A DNA stretch of 64,000 nucleotides from Prorocentrum cordatum (taxonomy: Eukaryota > Sar > Dinophyceae > Prorocentrales > Prorocentraceae). The stretch spans positions 948,872-1,012,871 of the forward strand of contig CAUYUJ010016282.1 in NCBI GenBank assembly GCA_963575745.1. The letters run 5' to 3'. The translations under genes and the position numbers were made by a program. The notes beneath the pieces were generated by a model. The model made no database searches. It was given only the letters and a program-made list of their open reading frames with translations, and was not told where the DNA came from. Below are positions 29,677 through 41,784 of this stretch, in pieces. Position 1 is the stretch's first letter; every line of letters begins with the position of its first letter.

Positions 29677-29894
29677 AGGTCGCCAGCACTTGAACCGAGT
29701 TGGCTGAGTGTTGCCCCCATGGATCCCGACGTGGCCCGAGGTGGCCCTGGAGCATCGTCCAAGCTTGCCTCGACGTGGGGACAGCGTCGAGATCGGGCCG
29801 AGGTCCTCCAGGGCTCCAGCCATTTCCCCTGCGCCCCCGTCGCCTCGGGTCCCCGCACCTCCTTTCTGGAGCATTTCTGATGACGTCCCATCAA

Positions 29895-29900
29895 CATCAA

Positions 29901-29981
<81 letters not shown>

Positions 29982-30072
29982 GGCCCTTCTCCTCCTCCTC
30001 CTCCTCCTCCTCCTCCTCCTGGCCTTCATTGAAGATGAGGGGCAGGAGGAGGAGGAGGAGGAGGAGGAGGAG
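29895..30072. repeat. (CAT)n, (CTC)n and (GGA)n arrays
   Basis: About 27 CAT units to 29979, then CTC to about 30020, then GGA at about 30046-30072. Confidence 0.95.
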
Positions 30073-32606
30073 GGAGAACGGGAGGGGGCCTTGCCGCCTG
30101 TGCCGTCCCGCCTGATGACGGTGGCCGGGGTGGCCGCTGGCGAGCGGGGCGAGGAGCCTCGCAGAGGGCCCTCTTGCGCACGCCGGCGGGGTCGGGAGTC
30201 TCGAGATGGACTGGTTGTCGACTGGCACAAGGGGCAAGCACACGACTCGCATGGGCCCGCGTGGAGGAGGGAGGGAAGGGGGTTCCTCGCCGACCCGTGA
30301 ACAGGAATGCGCTTGGACCTTCATGCGTGCTTGCTGATGCAGCTTTTCTTCCACACTTGTCCAGGGTACTCGTCGGACTGGACTGATATCATTCTGGCTG
30401 GTACCAGTCCCACACGTGTTCAACCCTCGTCCCCGTCCAGGGTACCATAGAGGACCCGCCAATTATAGAGATCGTCTTTCGAGGGAGTCTTTCTCCTCTA
30501 CGAACGGAGCTCCATCTGTCCTCGTCCTCAGCCTCGTCCTCACTATGTTATTATTCGGGCGTGGCGGTGAAGCCCGTGTTTCCGGAGGAGTACGAGGAAA
30601 ACGACAAAAGAAGAGGACGAAGCGGTGAAGGGCGATTGAGGATGATGAGGTCGAGGATGAGAGCGGACATGAAAGGAGGATTATTAGGAGGAGGAGGAGA
30701 ATGGAACGCTGATAAAAATAGGGCGCAAGGATGCGGAGGCGACGGGGGAGGAGGATGGGTAGGGAGACGAGTGCGATAGAAGAGAAGGAGAACTTCGGAG
30801 AACGAGGGAAGGAGGAGGATGCGCAGCATGGGGTGGAGGAAGAGGAGGATGATCATGAGGAGGAGGAGGAGGAACGGGTGATCGTGTAGCTGGCAATTCC
30901 CTCGACCCAGGGGGACAGACACGCTGACAAGCGGGACCTCCTCCTCCCAGTCCGCATCATCACCTTCTTCGCTTGCCTCCACATTCTCCGTATTCCAGTA
31001 TCCCCCTCCGTCACCACCTCCCTCACCTCGCCCCTCATTATTCCTCCTCGTTCTTTCTTATGTTGTCTTCTTGCAGCACGTTGATGCGATGCAGACGCAT
31101 TGTTCCGTCTGCGTTGAGGTGTTATTGTTCTTCTTCACGGGGTCGATGGGGCCAAATATATGCACGGTCTGTACGTAGGGATCGGATCTTTTGACGGCTG
31201 ACCTAATTTTTCCGAGCCAGCTGAATGGGAGGTGTTTGGGTCAAGACCCTTCGGATCTGGCCTCGATCTAATTCGTCCCATGTCAATTAGCTCACGAAGC
31301 CTAGTCGATCGGTCTAAAGGCCGCTTGACCTGAGTGTCAACGAGCTGATGGAGCAGGCGCCGTCATCGCATTCCCATGATGTCGGCGTGTTTGTGCGGTC
31401 TGGCGTTGGACATCCAAGTAGCAAGACAGCCATGTTCGCTTGCGCATGCCCACGAAGCCGGGCATACTCACGCAGATGCAATTTCAAGACAATCGCAAGC
31501 GTTTCCACAAGTTAGTCTTGGATAGAGTGCAGCAGGTAGTTGAAGGTAAGAATGTTCTAAGTTGTTGCGCCACTTCATTACTCACACGCTGATCTGCGTA
31601 ATCGTCAATCGGAGCTATCTCAAGCGAGCGAGTCCTTGCCCTTCCGCTCATTCCCCCCTTCTCCTCTTCATCTTCCCCACCCTCCTAGGAAACCATGAAG
31701 CCTCCTCTCTCCTCCCTCTCATCCTCTCCTCTCCATATCCCCCCTCCCTCTCCCTCCTCTTCCTCTCCTCCAACCCCGCGTGTGATGCTGCACACCGTCC
31801 GGAAGATAACCAGCCCTCTCCGCGTAGTGTGACGTATAGAATGAGACAACGGTGTTTTCCCAATTGATGTTTACAATCCGATTGTTGTCTGCGTTTCAAA
31901 ATGGTGTTTCTGCTGCAGCGTGGGCCTCATGTTCGGATCGGCGCTCTGCTTCCGTCGTTCCGGAAGGCGCTCTCGCCCCAGCTTGGCCCACTCTTCTGCA
32001 TCCGGGTCCTCCCTCAGCGTTGTCGCCCCCCTCTTGTCCCCCCTCCTCCCTCCTCCCTCCTCCCCCCTCCCTCCCTCCTCCCTCCTCCCTCCTCCCTCCT
32101 CCCTCCTCCCCCCCCCCTCCACCTCCCCCCGCTCCGCACGCTGCGTCCACTCGGGCGTTTTTCGCGCCCGGGCCGCTGTGGGCGGCCCGGCTTCGCGAGA
32201 CCCCGGTCGCCGCCAGCCGCTCCCCGGGCGGCGGAGCACCCCTCACAGCCCTGATGGTCCGCTACCGAAAATTTCCGGTAGCGCTCCGCAGAGATCGGTC
32301 GCTACCGAAATACCGAAATGTAGCGCCCAATACCGGTATCAGAGCGTTCTGAAATCCGCTATCTCAGCGCCCTCAAACGAAGATCCGGTCGCTACCGAAC
32401 TTCGGGGTGCGTCGAAATCGCTACCGAAAATTTCCGGTACCAGACCATCTGGGAGGCGCACGACTGCCGCCACTGTGGCCGCTGCCCCGCCCGCGCGCGC
32501 GGCGCCGGCGGCGGCGGGGGCAGCGGGCCAGAGCCCGCCTGCTCGCCCACGGGGTGGGCGCCCGCGAGCCCGTGGCGGGCGCCCGCGGCGAGCACGTCGA
32601 GGATCG
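30073..32606. other. Unassigned DNA with CT/GA low complexity, no gene
   Basis: 30075-31560 alternates unique DNA and GA-rich tracts. 31640-31790 and 32030-32130 are CCTCC-rich. 32240-32450 has repeated CGCTACCGAAA and TTTCCGGTA motifs forming short inverted repeats. No coding sequence is supported. Confidence 0.5.
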
Positions 32607-32616
32607 CGAGGCCCTC

Positions 32617-32914
32617 GGCAGCGCTCGGAGGTGTGCGTTTTTTTCCTTCGGCGAGGGCCATCGAGGAGCATCCTCGACCATTTGTCAGTAGGGAAAGAAA
32701 CACACAGACACAATGAATCGTCCACTCCCAAGAAAATATGGGAAAATATGGGAAGTGGGGGGAAGACAGAAACCCAGAAAATATGGGAAAATATGGGGAT
32801 TCGTTTTATTTGTGTGTATTTATTTGTGTGTCCCAGGGCCCCTTCAATTTGGCGAAACAACCGCGCACGAAACCGAAACAAAAAACACAGGAAGTGGACG
32901 TCCGAGCGATGGCC
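32617..32914. mobile_element. Family G MITE copy G2, split by an H element
   Basis: Ends GGCAGCGCTCGGAGGTG and GGACGTCCGAGCGATGGCC. The interior matches G1 apart from a 162-bp insertion and one copy of ATTTG. Confidence 0.88.
32680..32851 (+). mobile_element. Family H element H1 nested in G2, with 5-bp duplication
   Basis: The body 32685-32846 starts TCAGTAGGGAAAGAAACACA and ends CCCAGGGCCCCTTCA. ATTTG flanks both sides. The interior has a doubled AAAATATGGGAAAATATGGG and TTTGTGTGTATTTATTTGTG. The same sequence recurs near 42939, 44079 and 53112. Confidence 0.9.
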
Positions 32915-33339
32915 ATGCCCCCGCGAATGCGAGTTGGCATGGCGCGCAGGGGTCCTGGTGGAGGCGGCGCTGCAGGTCCTGAGCCTGGTCGACGAGGTGC
33001 CTTTGCGATTCCAGGAGCCGCAACTGGCGATGCCCTGGGGGCCGTCAAGTTGGCTTGCGGGCTAACCGTGTGGAGTGCTTTTGGGGCACCGACGCACCAG
33101 GGCCACTGGTTCTTATATCAACGATGGCGCACGAAGGAAGTTTTGGCCAAACGAGGCCCGCCGGCAGTGACAAGTCAAAACCGCGCCCAACCAGCTCGAG
33201 CCAAGCCAAGGGTCGAGCAGGCATACCGCGGTTGCAGCGGTTCGAAGCAAACATGAGGAATAGTCCCACGTCCATGGAGAGGTATTCGTTCGGAAACAGC
33301 GAAAATGGACCAGTTACCAAGTGGACGACCACAGACGCC

Positions 33340-34265
33340 ACCAAAGAATGAGCTGGAACGCCAGCATTCAGAAGGAACCGCAGCCGTGTATCCCAAAATT
33401 GCCGAGATCGACGGCAATATCGCCAGCCCGGAGCAGACCATATCACGCCCTTCGCAATAATGGAGTCGATTTGGACCAGTTGGAGCAGGATCTTGCCACG
33501 CACCAGCAACTGCGCGTGGCCACCAATGAGCTGCAGGCGGATGTCACGTTTCTTGAAGACTAGCTCGGCAATCCCAGAGCGAAGAAGGCCCAGCTGAAGG
33601 CCGATCTCAAGGAACAAATTTACAGTGGAGGCACATGCCAAGAAGCACCCTGCTTGCCCCCAGGGTGCCCTGAGATTCTTTGGTTTTGATGAGAATGCCA
33701 TGGAAATCGTGACGTTCCCACGTCAAAACTCAACGGGCGTCTGAAAGGGCCTCAAAGTTGACAAAGCTGTGTGTCTTGTGGAAGGTCTCTTGTGTACTAG
33801 CCTCCACTGTATGACGTGCCGGAGGACAAACCGTTCGGCACAGAGGCTGAGAAAGCAGTCGACGATCGGGAGGCAGCCGTCGAGACCGCCATACCGACGT
33901 CAAGCAAACCATGGCACGGGCCATGCCGCTGGGGATGCCTGGGCGAACCGCCGACGCCGAGCACAATGTGACCAAGTTACTTTGTGATGGTGTGTGGAGC
34001 AGGCAGCTTGTGTCTTGAAGTGGTCAGTCTGGTCTTCGAGCTACTTGCCAAGCACCAGAGGACAAAGGAGGCGATCATGCACGCACCCCCATTGCTGAGG
34101 AAAACAGGAATCAGGAACACGACCTCGAAGATATCCCCAAAGCTGGTCGCTCCCAGGGCAGCCAGAGGGCCTTCGAGGTCCTGGTGCAGCGCCTGGGCAT
34201 GGCTAAGAAGGCTAAGAAGAGGCCAAAGACGCCCGCCCCGCGCCGGCAACGGCTCGTCCGACTAG
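33340..34265 (+). pseudogene. Broken coiled-coil/Lys-rich coding sequence split by a MITE
   Basis: Pieces of one protein appear in successive frames. NELERQHSEGTAAVYPKIAE and IDGNIASPEQT (about 33347-33440) shift to NNGVDLDQLEQDLATHQQLR, which meets a TAG at 33561. The same frame continues KKAQLKADLKEQIY until an S element interrupts at 33622. Beyond the element the frame resumes DVPEDKPFGTEAEKAV and AAVETA. Another shift gives VKQTMARAMPLGMPGRTADA, and a Lys-rich end contains LGMAKKAKKRPKTPAPRR. The leading part is predicted coiled coil by heptad pattern. I do not recognise the family. A retroelement ORF1 (gag-like) protein is a reasonable guess because of the coiled coil and basic tail, but that is inference only. 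Confidence 0.5.
33620..33812. mobile_element. Family S mariner-like MITE, copy S2, TA-flanked
   Basis: TACAGTGGAGGC (33621-33632) and GCCTCCACTGTA (33800-33811) are perfect inverted ends, consistent with a TA-CAGTGGAGGC...GCCTCCACTG-TA Tc1/mariner-type insertion. The interior matches S1. Removing it with one TA reconnects an open coiled-coil frame. Confidence 0.88.
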
Positions 34266-35110
34266 GAGAACGCTATTTTCATAGGGGGGTAGTTCTGTCA
34301 CGGCCAACAACACATCGTGGGGGTCTGCGCGTGATATCTGACCGTTATTGGATGATTCCGTCATTGCACGCGCGCAGGAATACAAGCAGCCACGTGGATA
34401 TGCAATTAACTGACCGCCCCCGACCCTGCGCAGTTGCGGCTGGGCAGGGGCGCTCGCACCCAGCCGTCATCAAGGGCGGGGGGGGGGGGGGGGGGGCGCA
34501 GAGGGGGGGGGTCGTAGTCCTGGCCAAGTAGCACGTCGCCTTCTTGCACGATGCTCGGGGCCAAGTGTTTTGGCCAGGCAGGGCGCGTGCGTGGGATGCG
34601 CTCGGCCCCCAGGACTTGGCGTGGCGGCGTTCGCTCTGCGCATTTGAAGGTTGGTGCCAGCTTGGAGGGCGGCGACCTCGACGTGCTCTGCGCGTTGCGT
34701 AAGTAACGAGCTCGGCGTGGGCTACCTTGAATCATGGGCGCAGGTTGGAATGGTGACCCCGAGAAGTTGACCTGCTTCGCAGGCCTCCAGACACCGGGGG
34801 CTCATGTGCACGTGCCAGACTCACACGCGCGCCGCAGCTCAAGTGGCGTGCACTACGGCAGGTTCTACTTTGCCACGAGGGGAACGTTGGCCCCGCGCTG
34901 TGCCGGCCAAATCCGGACTTCTTGCCCAGGCTTGCGACTTACGGCGTTGTGCGAATGCAGATCGAGCAGAATATCGGATGGCCGATGGTTGGGATGCCCC
35001 GCGGTGTCCCGCGCGCCCCTGCCGCCCACCGGCTGAGGGCCGCGCGTGCACCCACTGGCCAGTCGCGGCAACGGCCAGCTTTCAGTCGCGGTTGATCGCG
35101 AGGCGCCCAT
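34266..35110. other. GC-rich unassigned DNA with poly(G) run
   Basis: Contains a G homopolymer of about 18 at 34477-34495 and a second G8 run after GCGCAGA. No gene is recognised. Confidence 0.5.
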
Positions 35111-35115
35111 CCGCT

Positions 35116-35573
35116 TCAAGCGAGCCCAGGACCTGGGCCGCCGCCAGCAGCAACGGCGGGGCGGCGCCTGGCCGCGCCCCCAAGTCGCTCGCGGGGCAGC
35201 TGCGGCAGGTCAAAGGTCTTGTCATATTGCGCGCGGATCAGATGAGCTGCAGCGCTGCGCTGACCTATGTTGGCCTGACAGATGCGGGCGGCGACTGTGA
35301 GGAACTCTTCGGAGATGCCGACTAGCCGCGCAGCGCGCAAGCTAGGTCGGCAGCATGCGCCACATGTATGGCGATTTCGACGATTGGATGTTTTCGGCCA
35401 GTGCCATGCTCAGTTAGATCGAGGACAGTGTCGAACCAGCCGGCGACGGGGGGGGGGGCCCGCGCGAGCGCCAGACGCGCTCGCCGTGTTCGGCGAGAAG
35501 GGGCCCGCCCCGCGGCAATGTTTTCGGCGTGCGCGAGCATGGCGGCCTTCTGCGGGTCGGCGGGGTTGAGCAC
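35116..35573 (-). pseudogene. Possible minus-strand coding remnant, unrecognised
   Basis: Two overlapping minus frames read like one protein with a shift near 35335. The first has AGWFDTVLDLTEHGTGRKHP followed by IVEIAIHVAHAADLACAL. The second has RLVGISEEFLTVAARICQAN followed by IGQRSAAAHLIRAQYDK. Composition is more balanced than in the neighbouring Arg/Pro/Ser shadow frames, with helical hydrophobic spacing. No family was recognised and no start or splice sites are clear. It could still be chance in GC-rich DNA. Confidence 0.3.
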
Positions 35574-37760
35574 GGCAGGGTAGGCAAAAAATCAAGAGAC
35601 GCGCTGGCCGGGGGCCCATTTGGGCGGCGGGGCGAGGGGATATTGCCGCAAAGGTGCGGGCCGAGGGCCCCGGCGACGGAGCGGCGCGGCGGTGCGCATC
35701 TTGAACAGACAAGCGGGCCCAGTAGCGTCCTGGCAAAGCACCGAGAAGAGCGGTTTATGGACTGGAACGTCTGATCGCTGGAGGCTTCCCGCAGAGCCCC
35801 CGCCAGCCCTGCGCGCGGCGATCGCGGCCGCCCTCCGGGGCAACGGGCGCCATCGCCGCCGGCGCGACCTCGCCGCTGAACAGGTGCGCGAGGTAAGCGG
35901 GCCTTCGATGCCACGACGTGCCAGTCTGGAGGGGTTCATGGTCGACGTCCTGAATGGCCCAGCGACGTGGAGCCGCTCGCCGCGCCGTTCGACGTCGTCG
36001 CGGAAACATGCGCCCCCCCTCGGATTCGCCTGGCCGCGCGTGGCCCAGCGCGGGGCGCAGGCAGGCCAGGCAAGGTCGCGCCAAACGAGCCAGGCCGGCA
36101 TCTGTTTGACATTTCGGAGCCGATTTGCGAACTGGATGATGGCGACGTGGCAGCGCCATTCGGAACAAGCAGCTTGGACCTGCGCGAGGCACGGGGTGGA
36201 AGGCAGCCGAGCAATTGTCCGGCATGGGGCGCGGAGCGGCGAAGGCCCAGAGGCAGACGAGACGCGCGCTTCACTCGACGATCCTGCCACTGAAGAAGTG
36301 GGGCGGCGAGAACAAAGGCTTCGCTCTCCAGGGGCCGCCGGGGATGAGGTTCAAGACCAAGCGGGCGCACGGGCACGGCCATGTGTCTCCATCCGCTTTT
36401 AGGCTTGATCCACCCAGACCTCGACCCCGCCGGGAACGCCGACGGGCCGCCACGCAGGTGCGTCGAGGAGTGGTGGGGAGGAGCGAAGAAGCGCGGATGC
36501 CGGCGAAGCGCCACCTGCCATCTCGCTCAGGCGCGCGCGCGAGCAGGCCCCCAGCGACAACGCGCGCGGCAAGCCAGAGGCTGGACCGATCGGAGCGGCG
36601 CTCTAGTCTACCGCCGGGGCGGGGAGAGGTGGAAAGCGCCGCGAATCTTGTTTCCCCGTCCGCGGGCAGGCCCTCCGCTCTCGAGAGCAGCCTCGAGCGC
36701 GCGGAGAGGTTCTTCTCCGGGGGTGCGATGGGCATGGCGCGCGCCGGGGTGACAGACTGCGCGCGCAGGCGCCCGGGCTTCATCGAGCAGGACGCGCCCG
36801 CGACCTGGCGGGGCGCGGTCGCCAGCACCCTTGCGTCTAAGCGCCGAGAGCCCCTGGTGCACTGGGCGGTGGCTGCAGTCGTGGGCGACACCTACCTCGC
36901 GGGCACCGAGATGGTCGAGTGGGGCCGCGACGAGAGCGCGGGCGACTTCAGTCAGGCGCTGTCGCGCGCCAGACACTTGGGCGCGCCGCCGTGGAGCGCG
37001 CGCGCGCGCCCTTGGCCCTGGCAGAGGGCCACGAAAAGCGACGCCGCCGTTGGCCGCTTGATGGCAAAGATATCGTCGGCAGCTTCTCCGCGCAAGCCCT
37101 CTCCCCCCCTGCGCCCCGACGCGGCCCTGCCCGAAACGCAAGCGAAGATGCTCGCGCGTACTTTCGAGGATGTTCCAGTTAATTATTGATATCGCGCGCT
37201 TCGCCTTCCCCCCCGCCAGCTCTGCGCTGGAGACGATTCAACCACCGCTAGCGCCCCCGAAGACGTTCGACGGGTGGGATGGGCGGCGGCCCGAAGAGGG
37301 GGGTGGATTTTGCGTAAGCCTGGGGGTCCCCTCGCCCTTCAGTTCCCTCCCTCCCCTCACGCTGCTGAGCTCCAGGCTTTTGCTCTAGGGGCTGAGTGCG
37401 GTGGTGGGGGCCAGCTCGACGTGGGCGACAACGCGGCTGTGCCGGCAGCCTCTGCGCGCGGATGTGCGCGCGGCGCAGCGACTGCGAATAGAGAGCGACG
37501 GTCAAGTTCATGTTGCGCCAGGGCGTCCCAGCCGCGCCTTCAGACGCAGGTCGGGTGGCGATTCTTCCTGATTGCGTGGGCAGACAACGCGGTGAAGGCA
37601 GCGTTCAACCTGGCGCCGCGACAGGCCCAGGACGAGGCGCGCGTGGAAGACGCATTCTTGGAGGCGCGGGCTGGGCTGATTAACCTGGGGTTGGGCTGGC
37701 TCACCTGCCGCCGCGCGAGAGACCTCCCACAGTCGAGAGGCCGTGTTTTCTGTAACGCGA
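35574..37760. other. Very GC-rich DNA, open on both strands, no gene called
   Basis: Long open frames overlap on both strands (for example + 36215-37189 and - 35592-36290) with Ala, Arg, Gly and Pro bias. None shows a recognisable domain, so I attribute them to low stop-codon density at high GC. Confidence 0.45.
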
Positions 37761-37761
37761 T

Positions 37762-37980
37762 ATGCACGAGGTGGCCAAAACCCGTTGGCGGTGCGTTCAG
37801 TGTTTGCATGGTTTCCCAGCTGGAAAATGTGGAATTGCCTCTGAATGCGGGCGGGCGGTGCCCAAGAGCTGGCGTGGGTTGCGTGAGCACGCAGATTCGT
37901 TTGTTATGTGGTCTGCGGTGACTTGCCCTAAGGGTACACTCCCAGAGCAAGGTGACTTCGTGATGCGCTTGTTTTTGTGA
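37762..37980 (+). CDS. Short Cys-containing ORF, unrecognised
   Basis: 72 codons beginning MHEVAKTRWRCVQCLHGF with a CxxC, a later KCGIASECG, and PKSWRGLREHADSFVMW. The His...CxxC...Cys pattern is loosely like the Cys modules after RNase H in the LINE, but the resemblance is weak. There is no upstream partner in frame. It may be a small retroelement fragment or chance. Confidence 0.25.
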   Translation: MHEVAKTRWRCVQCLHGFPAGKCGIASECGRAVPKSWRGLREHADSFVMWSAVTCPKGTLPEQGDFVMRLFL

Positions 37981-40140
37981 GCAGCACGCACAGTTTGTTC
38001 AGTTGCAGTTGCGTGGCGCCCAAGGCGTGTTCTTGGCAAAATCGAGGAAGAACGCCGGAACCGCTTGAGCGTGGCGTCGATGTCTTCGCGTGGACAAAGG
38101 AGGCGATATCTGATTTTCCATTCACGAGAGTGAGCATGCTGCCTAGTGCACTAGTGCAGGTGGCTTGTTCTGCGTCCGAAAGTGTGGGGGGGCAAAGCGC
38201 CCTTCCATTCCAGTTTCTGCTGTTGCTGTTTGTCCTCGCCTTCCTGTTGCCTCATCATATTTCTTTCTCTCCTGCTCAGTTCCTCAGCATTCCCCTGGTC
38301 CTCCTGCTCTTCACACGTCCCCTTCCGTCCACTTACTGCTGTTACTGTTCGTCCTCGTCGTCTTCCTCCTTCCTCATCCTCCTCTTCCTTTTCTCACCCG
38401 CCACCACTATCTATTGGCGCTGTTCCTTTTTTTTGCCACTTGCGAATCAGACGATGGTTGTTTAACTTCAATGTCGGCTGTGGCACGCGCCCGCGGACAG
38501 GGAAAACACCATCGCGATGGGCAGGAATGTGAAGGAGGGGTTGGATGTCAGATGTGGCGCGAGCGCGCCGAATTATGTAGCTTACCCCGTTCTCCCCTCA
38601 GCTGCTGGTCCTGTCCTCCTTCTCTGTCCCCTCTCCACGACCACGACCTTCGTGGGATAGTTCGGTGCGCGATACTATTCCGCCTCCCCCGATCCGTGCT
38701 TCGCTCGCCTGTCTGCCTTGCCCGGCCCTCGCGCGCGCGTGTGGGAGGACATCCTGTCCCTCGTTTCGGCGCTGCCGTCCGACACGGTCCCCGCCAACCG
38801 GACCCTGCCCGAAGGTTTGCCGAAGGGCGAGGGGGCTGGGGCGGGAGCGGCCAGCGCGCTGAGGGGATGGCGGGGACGGAGAGGGAGGTCCTGAGGAGGT
38901 GGATAGGGAGGGAAGGCGCTTGTGACGTGGGGGGGAGGGGGCGGGGGGAAGGGAGGAAGCGAGGGAGAGGTGCGAGGGGCAGAGGAAGACTGGGTGGATG
39001 GGGAGGTCGACGAAGGTGGAAGGTATCACGGTGTTCATGCAATCGGTGGATTTCATGACCGGGTTCGTTCTGCGCGTCCCTACACAATCTCCAGCGTGAA
39101 TGCGAATGTTCCTTGGTCGTATGCGTTCGACATCGTTTGGCAGTTCGGTGTTCTCGTGTCAGAGTTGGCACCCCCATGGGGTACATGAGGGCCACATCAT
39201 ACAGGTTTTCTGCTCTGGGTGTACGGGTGGGTAACGTCCTCGAGGCTCCAGCGCACGCTCTGGCCCCCCCGCCTCGCAATCTGCCCCGCTGGAAATCGTA
39301 GCTGCTGGACCAACCGAACGCTCGATCGCAAACTCGTTTCGTGTTCTGTGTGCCTCTTCGCATGTGCCTTTCGCCCTGTATTTTCCAGATGGTAAATGGG
39401 TATGAATGAGGGTGAACAGGGAGAGTTGGATGCAGGGGTGGAGGATCAAGGAGGTGGAGGGAGGAGATGGAGGAGCAGAAGCGGGGGACGGAACGATGAA
39501 GGAGAGTGTTTGGTGGGGATGGGGGGGCCGGCTAGGGAAGAGAGGAGGGAGACATGGAAAGTCGAGGACGGGGTGAGGGAGGGAGGCAGGGACAGCTGGT
39601 GCAGGTGGAAGGAGTGAGGAGGGGGTGAAGGCAGAGATGATAGAGAAAAGGGAGTCAGGGGTGGAGGAGAAGAAGGGAGGCTGCCCGGAGAGAGGACGGA
39701 ACAGGGAAGATGGGGATGGCACAGGGAGGGAGACGCGGACACAGCCTGAGGGAGGGCACCACGCGATCAGCGCGGGCACCACGGCAGCTTGGGCCGCGGT
39801 GACGGGAGGAGACCGATGACCCAACATAGTGGGCCATCCCGTCCACTCTGTTTCACAGGGAGGTGGGGGTGAGGCGTGTGGGGATGAAGATGATCGCCAG
39901 CGTGCAGATGGATATGAGGCGAGAGGGGAAGGCGTCGTGGGGGGGGGCGGGGGGGGCTTCTGGGACCACCCCTCCGCCTCATGAGGGCCTCTGGGAAGCC
40001 CTTCTCAGAAGTCTCCTGCCTCATGCCTTCTCAGACGGCCACCCACCTCGCCCCACCCCTCTTGACGGTCCGCCCAGGTGAGGGAGGAGGGAGGAGGGAT
40101 GTTTTTTTTGTTACCGACATATGCTCAAGGCAACAACAAT
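37981..40140. other. Unassigned DNA, no gene
   Basis: CT-rich near 38220-38400, GA-rich at 38830-39010 and 39390-39740. Frames on both strands are compositional. Nothing is supported. Confidence 0.5.
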
Positions 40141-40147
40141 TCCAGAA

Positions 40148-40173
40148 GAGAGAGAGAGAGAGAGAGAGAGAGC
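40148..40173. repeat. (GA)n microsatellite
   Basis: A pure GA array of about 26 bp. Confidence 0.95.
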
Positions 40174-40393
40174 ATGCATGCGGGCCTGCCCCGCGAACGT
40201 TCCATCACCGCCGCTGTGGGCAGAGAAGACAGAACTCCAGCGGCAAGCCAGGACCCTGAAAGCGCCGAAACGCTAGGGCCCCCGTGGGCCGAGCCTCTGT
40301 ACACTGCCGCCTGGCAGCGGCAGCTCACCTGAAGCGCGCCGAGAATTGACCTCAGCAGAGGCCTCAATCAGGAACTGGAGGTAGCATCCCTGC

Positions 40394-41640
40394 TCAGGCC
40401 CCCTGCAGGTCGTCGTCGACGACCGCTCCCGCGAGGTCATCCCGCAGGCGCAGCTCGAGCTGCTCCTGAATCCACAGGAGACCATGCCTGTGGGCCTCAG
40501 GATCAGGAGCCACAAGCTCCGTCTCTTTCACGTGGTGCCAACCAGGCCTGTAGAGGTCCCGCTGCAGCACCATCTCCTTGCGCTCCTTCTTCCTCAACCG
40601 CTTCTAGTGGTTGCGCGCCGCCTTGGCCGCAGCCAGAACGGCAGGCGGGCCCGCTTCGTCGTCCGTGGAGACCTCCTGCTTGTCCATTGCGACGCTCAGG
40701 CACTCCAGGGTGGGGGCGGAGCCGCCGTCTGCACCAGCGCCTGCTGCTCCTTCTTCCACGCCCTGCTTTGGCGCCAGCGCCTCTTCTGGAGGGTCCCCGC
40801 CGACGGCGTCGGTTTCCGCCACAACCTGTCTCCAGGGAGGCAAACTCGGAGGCGGCGGCGGGGTCGGTGAGGCCGAGCGCACTGGAGCCAGCCCCAATGC
40901 TTGAGCTATCTCCTCATGCCGATTGCTGATGACATCCAGCCTGCGGTGCAGGCGGAGCTGCTGTGCCGATGGCCCCTTCTGAGCCGACGTGCCGGCCCGC
41001 CGAGCCACCTGCTGCTCCGACAGCTTCAGAGGTGGCATCGCCTTGGCCGGCACGCATTTCTGCTGTGCCACCTGCTTCTCCCTTGCCAGCCTCGACTGCT
41101 GCTGCAGCGATGGCAAAGGGGGCGGTGGCAGCTGATTCTGCGCCATCCTCGCCATGCGGGCACTCACCCCGATTGCACGGAACTTCGCCCTGATCTCCGC
41201 AAGGGTGGCCTCCGAGACAGGGGGGGGGGCCCTCGCCCAAGGGCTCCTCGATCGGCTCCTTGCCGATGCCTTGAGCTCCACACGGGCCGCCGAGGAACGG
41301 GAGGGCCGCTCCCAAGAGCTCTTCGAATTGCTCCTTGCCGATGCCCGTGATGACCCCTGCGGTGCCCGCACCTGCGCCGCCTGCTTTCGCACTGGCGAGC
41401 GGCGGCGGAGCCTCAGGGGTGATGGCGCCACGCACCCGCGGCTCGAGGACCGCCTTGCACTCCTCGATCTGTTCCTCGCCCTGCTCAGCGCAACCCTCCT
41501 CGGACTGGCGCTGGAAGAGAGCGAGGCCCTTGACTTCGTCATCCGTGCTGACTACTAGCAACTGCACCTCCTGCGACTCGAGGACGGAGAGGGCGTCGGC
41601 CACAGCACGGAACGCCGCCGCAGCCACAACGATCTGCATG
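40394..41640 (-). pseudogene. Minus-strand coiled-coil protein, frameshifted and stopped
   Basis: From an ATG at 41640 the minus strand reads MQIVVAAAAFRAVADALSVL and continues through EEQIEECKAVLEPRV to EEPLGEGPPP at a C10 run (G10 on +, 41220-41229). After the run the next frame continues VSEATLAEIRAKFRAIG, then LQQQSRLAREKQVAQQK and RLHRRLDVISNRHEEIAQAL, to a TAG at 40604-40606. The same frame resumes KRLRKKERKEMVLQRDLYRP and ends at 40394. Charged, Gln- and Lys-rich helices suggest coiled coil. I do not recognise the family. The homopolymer shift could be a sequencing error; the TAG argues for a pseudogene. A Ser/Pro-rich extension upstream comes from a GGA repeat and is not counted. Confidence 0.5.
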
Positions 41641-41784
41641 CGAATGGTTCCCGCGCGCGGAGCCGCTCTGAACCAACGCGCGCGGAAGGCCCAAGCCTCG
41701 CTTGAGCCCAGAACGGCTTGAGCCAGGGAAGAGGGATGTTGAGAGAGCAGCCAGCAAAAGGAAGGAGTGAGAAATGAGGAGGGA

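Noticed and set aside
36215-37189. 324-codon + ORF and its minus-strand counterparts
   Set aside because: No domain, strong Arg/Ala bias and equally long frames on the other strand point to composition rather than a gene.
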